NCBI GenBank assembly: GCA_025024175.1
Contig: QCXZ01000041.1
Coordinates: 11,403,786-11,467,785 of the forward strand
Direction of reading: 5' to 3'
Length of the DNA: 64,000 nt
From: Rhyzopertha dominica
Taxonomy: Eukaryota; Arthropoda; Insecta; Coleoptera; Bostrichidae
Below, piece by piece: positions 24,540 through 34,549 of this stretch. Position 1 is the first letter of the stretch. Each line of letters starts with the position of its first letter. The notes below the pieces were generated by a model that saw only the letters and a program-made list of their open reading frames with translations, was not told the DNA's origin and ran no database searches. Both the position numbers and the translations under genes were made by a program.

Positions 24540-25640
24540 TTTGGGGTATAAGTACAAAGCTCACATTTGTCCATATTGATCTGCCCACACGATCAATTTG
24601 TTGTTGTAGTATATCAAGCTATCGCCTATATCAGACAAAGCTGCAAATAATTTTAAATAATCTACGAAAAAAGGTAATTTTGATCTAAAGTCGTAGATAA
24701 ACTGTTTATAGACTAAATAAATAGAATAAAAAGCAACGGCCCCAAGTTAGACCCTTGTGGCGCTCCTGAGGTTGCAGCAAAGCTAAAACCGTTGTATGAC
24801 ACATATGACTTACGGCTAGTTAGATAGGATTTAATAAGTTAAATCAGATAGTCACTCAACTCGCACTGCTTTAGTTTACTGAGTAGTATGCCATGGTCAA
24901 CTCTATTGAAGGCCTTAGAGAAGTCAATATATACTACATCAACTTGATCTTTATTATCTGTATGATTTGCTGTATATTGCATATTCTGCGTCATGTTGAA
25001 TAAGTGAAATGTGGTGTCTGATTTCATTAAACTTTTTACTGTGCAATGATAGTTCGAATATCTTCGCAAAATTCGACACAATGGCGATAATTTTTGATGC
25101 GGGATTGCCATTCTTCAGAACAGGACATATTCCCGTGATTTTACAGATATCTGGAAATGTAGCTGTTGATAAAACAAGGACAAAACTCTTGAATAGTTCT
25201 TTATTAAGAAGCTAGATCATCCCATTTTTCAACTTCAAAATAGAAGCTCGAATATGTTTTCAGAAACTTCAATAGCATTATATTGATTATAGTAATTATC
25301 ACTTACCAAGTTCAGACTATTTACATCTTTGAAAACCTTGACAAATCCATTAACTATTTGGCAGGCATCGCACATTTTCTGGTTTTCCACCTCATTCAGT
25401 ATGCGCAAGCGCTTCTTCTAGTTTTGTGCAAATGTCCAGAAACTTTTAGGGTCATTGGTAAAATTATTCTCTATTGTATTAATATAAATATTGTAAGCGT
25501 GCGATATTCGCGTTTTTAGTTCACTACGCAAGCAGTTAAACCCATAGTAGTGAAACATGTTACCATTTTTTTTGTATTTACGCTTTAAGTTTTATATCTT
25601 TAATAATTTGGGGTGCGTACTATTTACAGTTCAATTCAAA
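24540..25640 (-). pseudogene. Truncated jockey-like LINE pol remnant
   Basis: Minus-strand blocks appear in pol order. KRKYKKNGNMFHYYG and SHAYNIYINTIENN (about 25590-25480) are from the linker after the endonuclease, followed by NDPKSFWTFAQ. Then come TGICPVLKNGNPAS (about 25135-25095) and YIDFSKAFNRVDHGIL with the first catalytic aspartate (about 24930-24885). Next are LIKSYLTSRKSYVSYNG and SGAPQGSNLGPLLFILFI (about 24775-24725). The catalytic YADD-type box reads FVDY (about 24655), so the active site is lost. The order and motifs fit the jockey/R1 superfamily of non-LTR retrotransposons. A stop follows FILFI, and frameshifts are present upstream. The endonuclease domain is largely missing, so this is a truncated dead copy. 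Confidence 0.8.
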
Positions 25641-25914
25641 ATCATTAAAAATCTTTATATCATGGACCATAGTTCGTTGAAATCGGTTACATAAAACTCT
25701 AGTTATGATACTTAAATGGATCGGAATTCTATCCCTTCTAGTGGTTTTCTCATGCCAATTAGACAGAGTGCTTAAACTAAATTTTCAAACAAGTAAATGA
25801 AGATTCTACTCTAATAACATTTACGGATAAATTATCAATTTTTTTTGGTACATCATATCAAATGCTTCATTTAGGGGCGAATTAAGAAACTTCAAAGTTT
25901 GTTTTTAATTGATT

Positions 25915-25975
25915 AACTGACTGATTGAACTAGAGTACGGTGGGCATTTCTGTCGCTGCCGTCATCACCATTCCA
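25915..25975 (-). repeat. LINE 3'-tail family copy
   Basis: On the minus strand ACAGAAATGCCCACCGTACT is followed by a tail of AATCAGTCAG-type repeats. It matches the 3' ends at 53.4 and 54.7 kb. It lies on the same strand as, but upstream of, the LINE pol remnant at 24.5-25.6 kb, so it is the end of a different, otherwise deleted copy. Confidence 0.55.
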
Positions 25976-25979
25976 TCAA

Positions 25980-27240
25980 ATTCAATATTTTTTCGCTATT
26001 ATAGTTTGGCGTTCCACCTCTTACTTATGTATGTGATATGATGCACAGCCTTTTTAGAATATTCATATTCAATATTCATTGGATGCGCACACACACTATT
26101 AATTATTTTTCGTAATCCTCAATCTAATTGAATTGTTTGAAAGTGCCATTGTTTCACTAGCTTTTGTGTAATAAATATATTATAATCACTACCTACGGTT
26201 TTTATTTGTTTGTACTATTAGATGCATTTTCTACGTTAGTCGGTATATTTGTTAATAATTTCTTAACAATTTATATAGTGTGTAACACGTTTTGTATGCA
26301 ACCAGGCGTTCAAGTTATTGCCTCGTCTATTCACACTTTCCACTTCATTGTATTTGTCTATCCACAAGTGGAATGCTACACCTGTTGTAATTACCGTTTG
26401 CTAAATGAACCGACTAATTAAGTCCGGCTTCTGGTGTTTGCTGCGGTAATAAAGAAACATGGAATTTGCATACAATCAACCCAGCTTCGGTTAGATGGGT
26501 TTCGCTAATGTGCTGTAAAAGGAATGGATGTTGGAACATTATCTTCCTTTGTGCAGAGATTGATGAGTGATGACAGCATTGCCTTTGTTTGAGGAATCTC
26601 GACGTTCTCGGTTTAATGATCAAATATAGTAGCCTAAGTTTCTAACTGGTGTGGTCAGTTAGAAGGCTTGCCACAAAAACATATGCATACCTGTATTACG
26701 ATTAGAACAAAAAGTACTAAAATTTGAAGTGCATTTTTCACTGAATATATCCAAACTATCATTATTCTTTAAACCAAAATTAAAATGTAATGGCCATTGA
26801 TATAAATGTAATAATCATTCTGACCAAAGTTAGTCAAGAGTAGTTATTTTTAACCTTCGTTGTCTCCGTTTACATGATTAATTTATAAATACTCAGTGGT
26901 CTCAAGTTGCATTAACAGTTGATTAAAAAATGATGTACGTGCTTCTAAAGTAATTTGAAAAGCTTGGTTTTAAAACAAATCATCCATATTTCCTTATTTT
27001 TAATCTAAATCAGTTTCATTGTTAAAGTAGAGGTGAAGAAATTAAATTCGTAATGCAGTAGATAAAGGTACTCAAAGCTTAGGCTTAGCGTTACTTATTC
27101 TAGATATGTCTTTATTATAATTATGTTAATGTATCGTGTATCATAAGAAACAGTAATTATAAAATGCTAAACTTATAATGTTTTCAATTATTTTTTTTAT
27201 TATTCAAGATCTATACGCTATATAAGTGCTGACTTACATA
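25980..27240. other. Intergenic DNA, no supported gene
   Basis: No frame on either strand shows recognisable protein similarity, and no structured repeat was noticed. Confidence 0.5.
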
Positions 27241-27260
27241 TGTGTGTTTCTGTGGTACAT

Positions 27261-27890
27261 CAAGGTCCTGGATCAAAACAAACCGAGTTGTCATAATTTG
27301 CGTAACGGAACTCAGCGTTGGGTGCAATTTTCTAGCTTTAAAATAATATTTAGAAGTGTTGCTGTGTATGATTGATTAGCTTACATTCCTTCGCTTTACC
27401 TAATAAGTATTACAAACCGGAATTACATTTAGTTACAATATATTGTTGAAAAGTCTAATCTACAATAAGTACGTATGTAAAGTATTACAATTTACATCTG
27501 GTACCAGAAATGGTAAGGTGCCCAGCGTGGCTGTTCTCGTTATAACGAGAGAGAAACAAGTAAACTATTTTAGATTGTTTTTTAACAATAGATAGTAAGT
27601 AACTTCGGTTTGTAACACTTAATTACTTGATAATACGAGGTCATGTAAACGTTTGAAACACACACAGTAATACTTCAAAATATTGTTCTAAAATACAATT
27701 TTGCTCTGAACATTCAGTGTCACTGTGTGGTTTACATTCCATCGTATTATTTAGTAAGTATTACAAACCAAATTATAAACATACACAGTAACACTTTAAA
27801 ATATTCTTTTAAAACTAAAAAAATGCACCAATCACTGAACTCTCTTACGCACGTTATAACAACTTGGTTTGTTTTGATCCAGGATCTTGA
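27261..27890. repeat. Complex inverted repeat with internal tandem units
   Basis: The arm 27261-27370 pairs with 27780-27890 in inverted orientation, sharing CTGGATCAAAACAAACC at one end and a CTGTGTATG word at the other. Between them shorter units recur: TAAGTATTACAAACC at about 27405 and 27757 in direct orientation, a diverged inverted relative at about 27608, and an ACACAGTAATACTT / ACACAGTAACACTT pair at about 27662 and 27783. A short palindrome TCTCGTTATAACGAGA sits at about 27537. It is non-coding and probably a rearranged non-autonomous element. Confidence 0.65.
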
Positions 27891-28206
27891 CGAACAGCAG
27901 CAAAATGGCTGACATCTACGTTACACTAATATAGCGTTATGCGATAACAGACATTTTACTTGTTCCCTTTAGAAAGATAAGATGTCTTTGATTGCGATGC
28001 TTTATCTATCTAGACCAAACAGTTTTCGAGAGGGACATCTACCGGCGAGCAAAAAAGCCACCAAGGCAGTAGTTGTTTGAAAAAGCTCAATAATCTAGCT
28101 GCCTCTAGGATGCAATAGAAAGGCATTTTCTAAATTAAACATCTCGTAATAATTTTATTTTGTTTTATCACATTACATATTGAATGATGATACCAAGCTT
28201 AACATT

Positions 28207-28258
28207 TAAACAACCCGATGATGACAGCGTTGGCGCTATCGAAACGCGTCGCTGTTCG
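28207..28258 (+). ncRNA. Degenerate hammerhead-ribozyme-like motif
   Basis: The order of parts fits a minimal type I hammerhead. Stem I strands AACAAC (28209-28214) and GCTGTT (28251-28256) pair at 5 of 6 positions. The core CCGATGA (28215-28221) differs from the required CTGATGA at one base. Stem II is GACAGCG/CGCTATC with a TTGG loop (28223-28240), six of seven pairs, preceded by one extra T. Then come GAAA (28241-28244) and CGCGTC, whose final GTC is the usual cleavage triplet. Minimal hammerheads with a very weak stem III are known from Penelope-like retroelements. The core substitution probably makes this copy weak or dead. No Penelope-type coding sequence was found beside it. Confidence 0.4.
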
Positions 28259-28264
28259 CTATCT

Positions 28265-29730
28265 AAATAGTAAATCGAATAAAGGAAATGAAGTAAAACG
28301 TAAACAAAAACAACTCGCTACAAAAACTTTCTTCCAACATGTGTTTTTGTGTAAGTTTAGGTACATATCCAAAAAATTCATTGACTATCTGTAATTAATA
28401 TTAGGTTTATCTTAGTTACTCATATTTTTCGAGAATGTGAGGTAATGACAACGAGAAATGTAAACACCCAATAAAATATTAATTAAAACTTTCCGCAAAA
28501 AAACTATGTGCATGAGATGAATTTGCCATTTTTAAAAGTTGGGTTTACTGCAATCTATCAGCAACCAATAGGGGCATTCATCCATTATGAAAAGTACGTT
28601 CAGTAACCATCTGTTAGATGTAGTAAAGAGGTGGCAGAATGCTTTCTTTTTATTGGAGACGCGTAAAAAATATTTAAAATTTATTCTTGACCTTTTATTA
28701 CAAATTAACGATATACAAAACATTGTATTTTTAATCGATTAACAAAATGTGCAACTGATATTATTTGGAAATAGGTAGTTAATTTAAACGTGAAAAAATA
28801 TTTTAATTTGGAGGGAATGATTCTCGGGACGTAAATATTTTTTATTATGACTGACACTTGTAGCAACAATAATGCACTTTGCAAGGAAATAATGGTAAGC
28901 CTTATACGTTAGTCAAATTTCTGTTAAAACTAAAAAAAACACGTATTTTGAGATTTGGTGAAAGCTACCTTATATATTTTTTGTAAACGTGTGAATTTAG
29001 TTTAAACATATTTGAACACAAGCCATTACTTTAGATATTCGAATGGTGTAAAAACAGTTCTGTGGATTATGCAGCTAAAATTTTGAAACTCACTATGCTT
29101 ACATCAACATTTGACCAGTACTGGTATATTATAAATAAAAAACTAAAAAGAACTGACGCTTTAATAGAAAATTTAATGGTGTTCCTCCCAAAAATGTGTG
29201 CTTAACAGGGTACTATGGAACGTATGCTTTAGGTAGGTAGTATAAATCTGTTTTCTATTATATAGGTTGTTTATAAATAGTATATTGTATTACTATATTT
29301 CGAAGCAACTGCCTCACTGGCAAATATTACTATTCCAATTTTCTTTCGGTCTTTTATATACTCATAATTTTATCCTAACAATTATTGAAATGGAATTGAG
29401 ATTAAACATAAGTGTACCTAATTCTCAACAGCTCCATTGGAAATAGTTATAGTTAGTTGCAGTAATAACTTTTGGCGTCGAGCTTCATATACATTATTCG
29501 ACAAGTTTCATTGGATATAACTATAGACGTGGTAAGATAATCTGTGACGAAAACCACCTTTTAAGTCTTATTAAGGTAACTGTCAAAAGCACGTAACTAG
29601 AGAAAACGTAACTCGTTTTGTATTTATAAAAAACAACAACAAAACATAAATAGATTAAAAATCAATAAAAATAATACAATCTTTGGAATAGAGAAGTAAA
29701 CAGATCAACACAAAAAGGGCTTAGAACAAC
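28265..29730. other. Intergenic DNA downstream of the secreted-protein gene
   Basis: No gene is recognisable. For the minus-strand gene that ends at 29734 I find no perfect AATAAA in the following 150 bases. An ATAAAT-type variant lies at about 29620, and an AT-rich stretch covers 29590-29700. Confidence 0.45.
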
Positions 29731-29733
29731 CCC

Positions 29734-31021
29734 TCAGCCTTTAGAGTATGCTCCAGTCTTATAAATATCTCCCGGACTGCTGTTGTAATTTACAGAGCTC
29801 TGCATTTCGCTCTTAATTTGCTGGCTAGGAACGAAATCTGCCATGCTGGAGCTCTGCTGCGAGTATTTCACTGGAGTTTGGGCTTGTTCCTGCAGACTGC
29901 CACCAGAAACAGCATTCCCGATGTGGGTTCCGATCTGAGCCTTAATCTGAGCCTGCTGTTCCGGCGTGAAGTTCTCCAGTCCAGTTATTATGGCCGGAGC
30001 ACTGCGAATTTGTCCCGAACTGATTTGCTGTGCGGTCATCTGGGCCAAGTGGGCGATCTGGCTTAGCTGATAGGGTTGCTGAGTGGCAGGGTGAGGTTGA
30101 ACGGCGACTGGCGCAGCAGGAAGGGCGTAATGAGCTGGTACATCAGCTACTGCCTGTTGCTGATACTGAGGAGCTGGCAAGAATTGGTAGTTCGAGTACG
30201 TCGGCGCTGCTACTACTCCCTGGGCTATTACACTCTGAGGAGTAGCAACCACGGACTGTGGAGCTGCTACAATTCCTTGAGGAGAACCACCGTACAAGAA
30301 CTGGTACTTTGCCTGTGGATTGCTCTGGAAGTAGCTCAGGAGCTGTTGAGCTGCACTGCTTAGCAGCATGTGTTGTGGTACTACTGCGGGTTGGGCTATG
30401 ATGATCATCGCTGGTTGGGGTTGTGGAACATAGGAAGGCTTCTGGTAGAATTGTACTGGTACGTACTGCGGAGCTGGCTGCTGCAGTTGCATGTAAACTT
30501 CCGTCTTGGGAGAAGAGCCGATTGAATTTAGAGTTTTCGTTGGGATCTTCATTTTGATCTCCTGGGAAGAGGAAGAATCCGCAAAGCAGACAGATATGCA
30601 AAACAGAAGTACCTGGAATGATAAAATGATATTACGGAGTGACCATTAAGTGTAGATTTTTTTTTCAATTGCTTGGTTTATAGCTTTGGACTATTAGTAT
30701 AAAATAATATACGATTTGAAGCTAATATACATGATGTATTAGCAGCGGAAGATATGACCTTGATGCTTTTGGAATCATAAGATAGTAAGCTGAAGTATGA
30801 ATGATTTGTGCAGCCTCTTATGCTTTCATTATTGAGAAAAAGGGAAGAAAGAATACATCATATGATTATTTGACGCTAACGGTGTTTCGATAAGTTTTTT
30901 CTGTCTTATCAAGCTTATTTGAGAATGTGGGACGTGACTGATGAAAAATCATGTTGGTGTATGATTTATGGGTATGTGCAAACGTAATGCCTGGATGAGG
31001 GCCAGCCCCCACCTTTCTCAT
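29734..31021 (-). CDS. Secreted Gln/Ala/Pro-rich low-complexity protein, two coding exons
   Basis: The second exon (30612-29734) is open for 292 codons and opens with VLLFCISVCFADSSS, a signal-peptide core, directly after a CATTCCAG splice acceptor. The best first exon is 31021-31013, coding MRK, with A at position -3 of the start and a phase-0 AAG|GTGGGG donor. The product would be about 295 residues, beginning MRKVLLFCISVCFADS, with cleavage expected after CFA. The mature protein is rich in Q, A, P, V and Y, with repeats of the type AAPQSVV and ATPQSVI and many QQ runs. It also has a less repetitive helix-prone patch (SQIAHLAQMTAQQISSGQI, then FTPEQQAQIKAQIGTHIG). No enzyme domain is visible. 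Composition and gene layout suggest an extracellular structural role, such as cuticle, eggshell or salivary secretion. I do not recognise the family. A consensus GTAAGT donor at 31184-31179 is an alternative, but its frame has no ATG. Confidence 0.75.
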
Positions 31022-31024
31022 AGT

Positions 31025-33860
31025 GCTTGGTGATTAGGGATCTTGATCTTGATCTTGTTGTGATCTTGTAGAATTTGTACAATTGACATGTCGTGTCTCT
31101 TGTGTGCTTAGCAGATTCAGAAATCTTTAGGCAACCTTCCATTGACCATTCTACTGCTACTTCCATAAAAATCGTGATACTTACGCACTTTAAAAGAAAA
31201 AGTGACGAAATTTTCAAATATCTACGATTAAAAGTGTGGAAATGTCAGAAAACATAAGATTTCATTTGAATTTTCATTCTCAGCTCTCTGTTCTTCAAGA
31301 ACATACATAATTATTTATTTCGGAACATTAACTAGATGTTTGTCCGAGTTCCACGAGTTCAGATGTTTGTAGTGACAGGGTATACTCTCATACTGGGTAG
31401 TTTGTAAATTTCCACTTTCATAATAACGCGCTTCAAATTTTGAAACTGCTTTTTGATTTTAGAATGCAACTTAAATGATGGAAAGACCCTTACAAATACT
31501 ATAGCTAATACAAATCACATGATATAAATCAATAAATATTTGAAAAACAATATTCAGCTCGTTAAGCCGGTAGTATCAAGGAACCAGGCTGTAGACGTCC
31601 TTTAATGACTAAGAGTTCATGGCACTTATATTTTAAAACTTTTAGTTATTAAAAGTCACTTTGGCAATCTTTAATGAACGTTTGCGTGCAGTACAACTAC
31701 TGACAGAACGTCGTTCGTGATCTTCCTCAATATGACTTGGCACTGTTATGACCTTTAACTCCTAAACCAAGGAGAGGCCCGTTATAAAATGTGGTAGATA
31801 TAATCTACGTATTTTTAAAAATTTTTCTTGAGATATCTTGNAAAAACAATTAAAATGCTCCTAATTTGTCAAAAATTGAAATTAAGAATTCATTTAGGCT
31901 TTTTTCTGTGAAAATATTCAAACTTAAAATTTGAATCCACATAATCAAGAAGGGTTATAAATTTCCTAAAAAAACACAATCAAACATATTTCTTCTGAAA
32001 CTCCTTAATCCAAGTAGTTGTGTTCGAAATACATCGTAACTTACTTCCCTCCAAATTCACGAGTTGTTGTTTTAGATTTGTTGGCTTGTCCAAGCGCAAT
32101 ATATTTGGTAAATTTGAACCATTTGAATTGGAGAAGCTTATTAAGGCCAAAAGATGCTTAAGGAATTCAAAAAAGCTGTTAACATTAAGTCATTTTTTAG
32201 ATTAAAATGGATTACTCGGAGTACGAGGCAGATTAGTAATAATTTTAAACCATTTACTTATATGTACAACTATTTGTAAATAATGAGTAGGTTCTTTAGT
32301 TTTTTTGTTTTGTTTTAAAACTACTTAAGCGCCTGGGTATTACCGCGAATGCTTTCTCCTTTTGCCAGTGTGTTGCATTCGCCTGTTAACCTTCCCATTT
32401 TCTTCAATATCTATCATTTGGTGCAGAAAGCGTTTAAGAGTACTAATGCATTTCGTGTACCTCCGCTAATGGACCATTGTTGAACTCCGGCACAAAGAGA
32501 GCATTATGACTGTGTGCATTTGTAAACTCACACCTAATAGCGTGTTTAACGTAATAACCTGGGAAAGTGGGCTTACTGGGTATTCCCGTCGATGACTATG
32601 ATTTGTGGAATAAAATGGATAAGTAGGAGGTTTGGTTGTGTTGCGATCGGGAAGGTATGTCTGGAAAGAAGAATATTTTAATAAAGTCTTGAAAATAATG
32701 TTTAGATTAATTTGGCATTTCTGCATCCACATCTATTAAATAAAAAACAAAAGAAATATGTCTGACACACCATTATTGCCCGTATACAAGAAGTAGATTC
32801 ATTCTACGAGTAATTTCCTGCAAATTGATACTGTTTAAACTCAGTTCACTTTAAGATACAGTATAGCACATATTACTGATGTGTCAGAAATTGGGCATCA
32901 AAATGGTAAGCTCTTCAGACGCCTGTCAAAAAAAATTGTCAGAAAATTGTGCTTAAGTAACCCAAAGAACATGGGATGCAGTTTTTGCAAGTGACGTGAC
33001 GTGATCTGTTTACTATAGACAAATGAAAAGCCGTTACTATTGAAACCGTATTTTATGAGCAAAGGATGGAACCAGCATCGAATTGGGCTGAGTTATAAGG
33101 AAATCAAGTGTATGATTAAATGTGGTAACACGCGATATATGGTTATAGGTTTTCAATGACAGGCATATTGTAGAAATTGCCTCAAAGGGAAAATGATTAG
33201 TCCGCATTTTGTTACGGTCTGGTAGTATATCTCATCCTTTTGAGATAATTAGATATTTAAGATGAACTTAGTCGAGTCTATTTAATCATCAGTCATAAAG
33301 GATGAAGTGATTAGGCTATCACGGATGGAGTCCGTAGTGGTAAATGATTCAGGGTTAGTTAGCGTGGCCAGGGCGATTTTCTCCTCGCGCAACGTCTTGC
33401 CCATTGCTGTGAGCATCTTCAGATGTTTGTTTTGTTTTTAGTGGACCAATAAGCATTTACACTTGCAGTGCTTTGCCCAAATGAAGCAGATTTAAAAAAA
33501 GTCTATTTATAGGCTAAATAGGGGAAATGAGGATATCATGACATACTTGATAAAATTGGCGCCACTTAAAGTAGCATTCATAATTTTACACAATATTTAG
33601 ATTCGTACGTAGCTGCATTATTCAACCTTGAGAGTGTCCGATCACTCTGGTTGTTCGATTTGTTTTTCGGTAAGTACAAAAAGTTTCAAAAAGGATAGTA
33701 ATTCACCTAAGTGTATTGAGATGAGAAAAATACTTTTACTATTATTAATTTACTAAGATGGCATAGTATGCCATCATATACACAGCTAGTATTATCTTAT
33801 TTTTATTGTTTTTTATAGAATATTAAACAAAAATTGTCAAACATCAAAGTACGCATCATG
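31025..33860. other. Upstream and intergenic DNA, no further gene supported
   Basis: The start of this interval is the 5' region of the secreted-protein gene. A GATCTT repeat at about 31037-31058 would lie in its 5' untranslated region. No convincing TATA box was found within 150 bases. The remainder shows no protein similarity; the 88-codon minus frame at 32466-32732 looks like chance. Confidence 0.4.
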
Positions 33861-33862
33861 TC

Positions 33863-34545
33863 TGGGACAAAGCAAGTATGGGCGAAGCAGTGAAAATGGC
33901 TCAGTATGTGTTGGAAATTAGCTTTAATAGTATATGTCCCCCGCAACTGTTTTACATCGAAGAGTAAAGAAAAATATGGAACATAAAAAGCAGGCTAGTA
34001 GGAATTGGTCCAACTTACTGTAAAAAAATGGAGCAGATATTGTTACTCACATTATGAATATGGAGACAAGATTTCTGGGTCTTACCACAAATAATATTGC
34101 ACATAAATTTAACCGTGAAAATTAAAAGGCTGGTTCGACTTGGTTGCATAGATTTCTACAGCGAAATCTCTAAATAAGTTACGCACATCAGAATATTTCA
34201 GTATATTTTAAAAGTCTGGACGAAGTTTTAACACAGTACAAGTTTTTACCTGAAAATATTTACAACATGGACGAAACTGGATTTTCAGCAGTCTACATTA
34301 AGCCAGATAGAATATACGTTACAAAAGGTCGGAAACAAGTAGGAGTCCTAACAAATGCTGAACGAGGACAGCATTATATAATAGTATAATCCAGAGGGAA
34401 AGAATTCAAAGCCAAATGGATGGTGTAACCCCCCCACCCCGGATCAATGTGTTTTTGCCAGGAAAGTGTGTGGATGATATCGGAAGTGATGGTCAGATGG
34501 TTAGAGCATTTTACTAGATTTGCCAAGCCAAGCCCAGAAAATGTC
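33863..34545 (+). pseudogene. Decayed pogo/Tigger-type transposase
   Basis: The order of blocks matches a pogo-like DDE transposase. WDKASMGEAVKMA at about 33863 is the psq-type helix-turn-helix start. NMETRFLGLTTNNIAHKFN (about 34060-34115, one frame) and TWLHRFLQRN (about 34138-34170) come from the CENP-B-like second DNA-binding domain. LPENIYNMDETGFSAVYIKP at about 34250-34310 contains the first catalytic aspartate of the DDE domain. RIYVTKGRKQVGVLTNAERG (about 34311-34370) is the conserved run after it. A last piece, EHFTRFAKPSPENV, lies at about 34505-34545. The following catalytic residues are lost in frameshifts. This class cuts and pastes its own element at TA sites. The gene is clearly dead. 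Confidence 0.8.
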
Positions 34546-34549
34546 ACAA

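Noticed and set aside
30143..30601. 152-codon minus-strand frame overlapping the secreted-protein gene
   Set aside because: It is an out-of-frame shadow of the 29734-30612 exon; the real frame carries the signal peptide and a natural stop.
30966..31217. Frame apparently starting KISSLFLLKC with a GTAAGT donor as first exon of the secreted-protein gene
   Set aside because: Joined to exon 2 it would make a good signal peptide, but its first codon is TTG and the frame meets a TGA upstream without any ATG. The MRK exon at 31013-31021 is simpler. It is kept as an alternative only.
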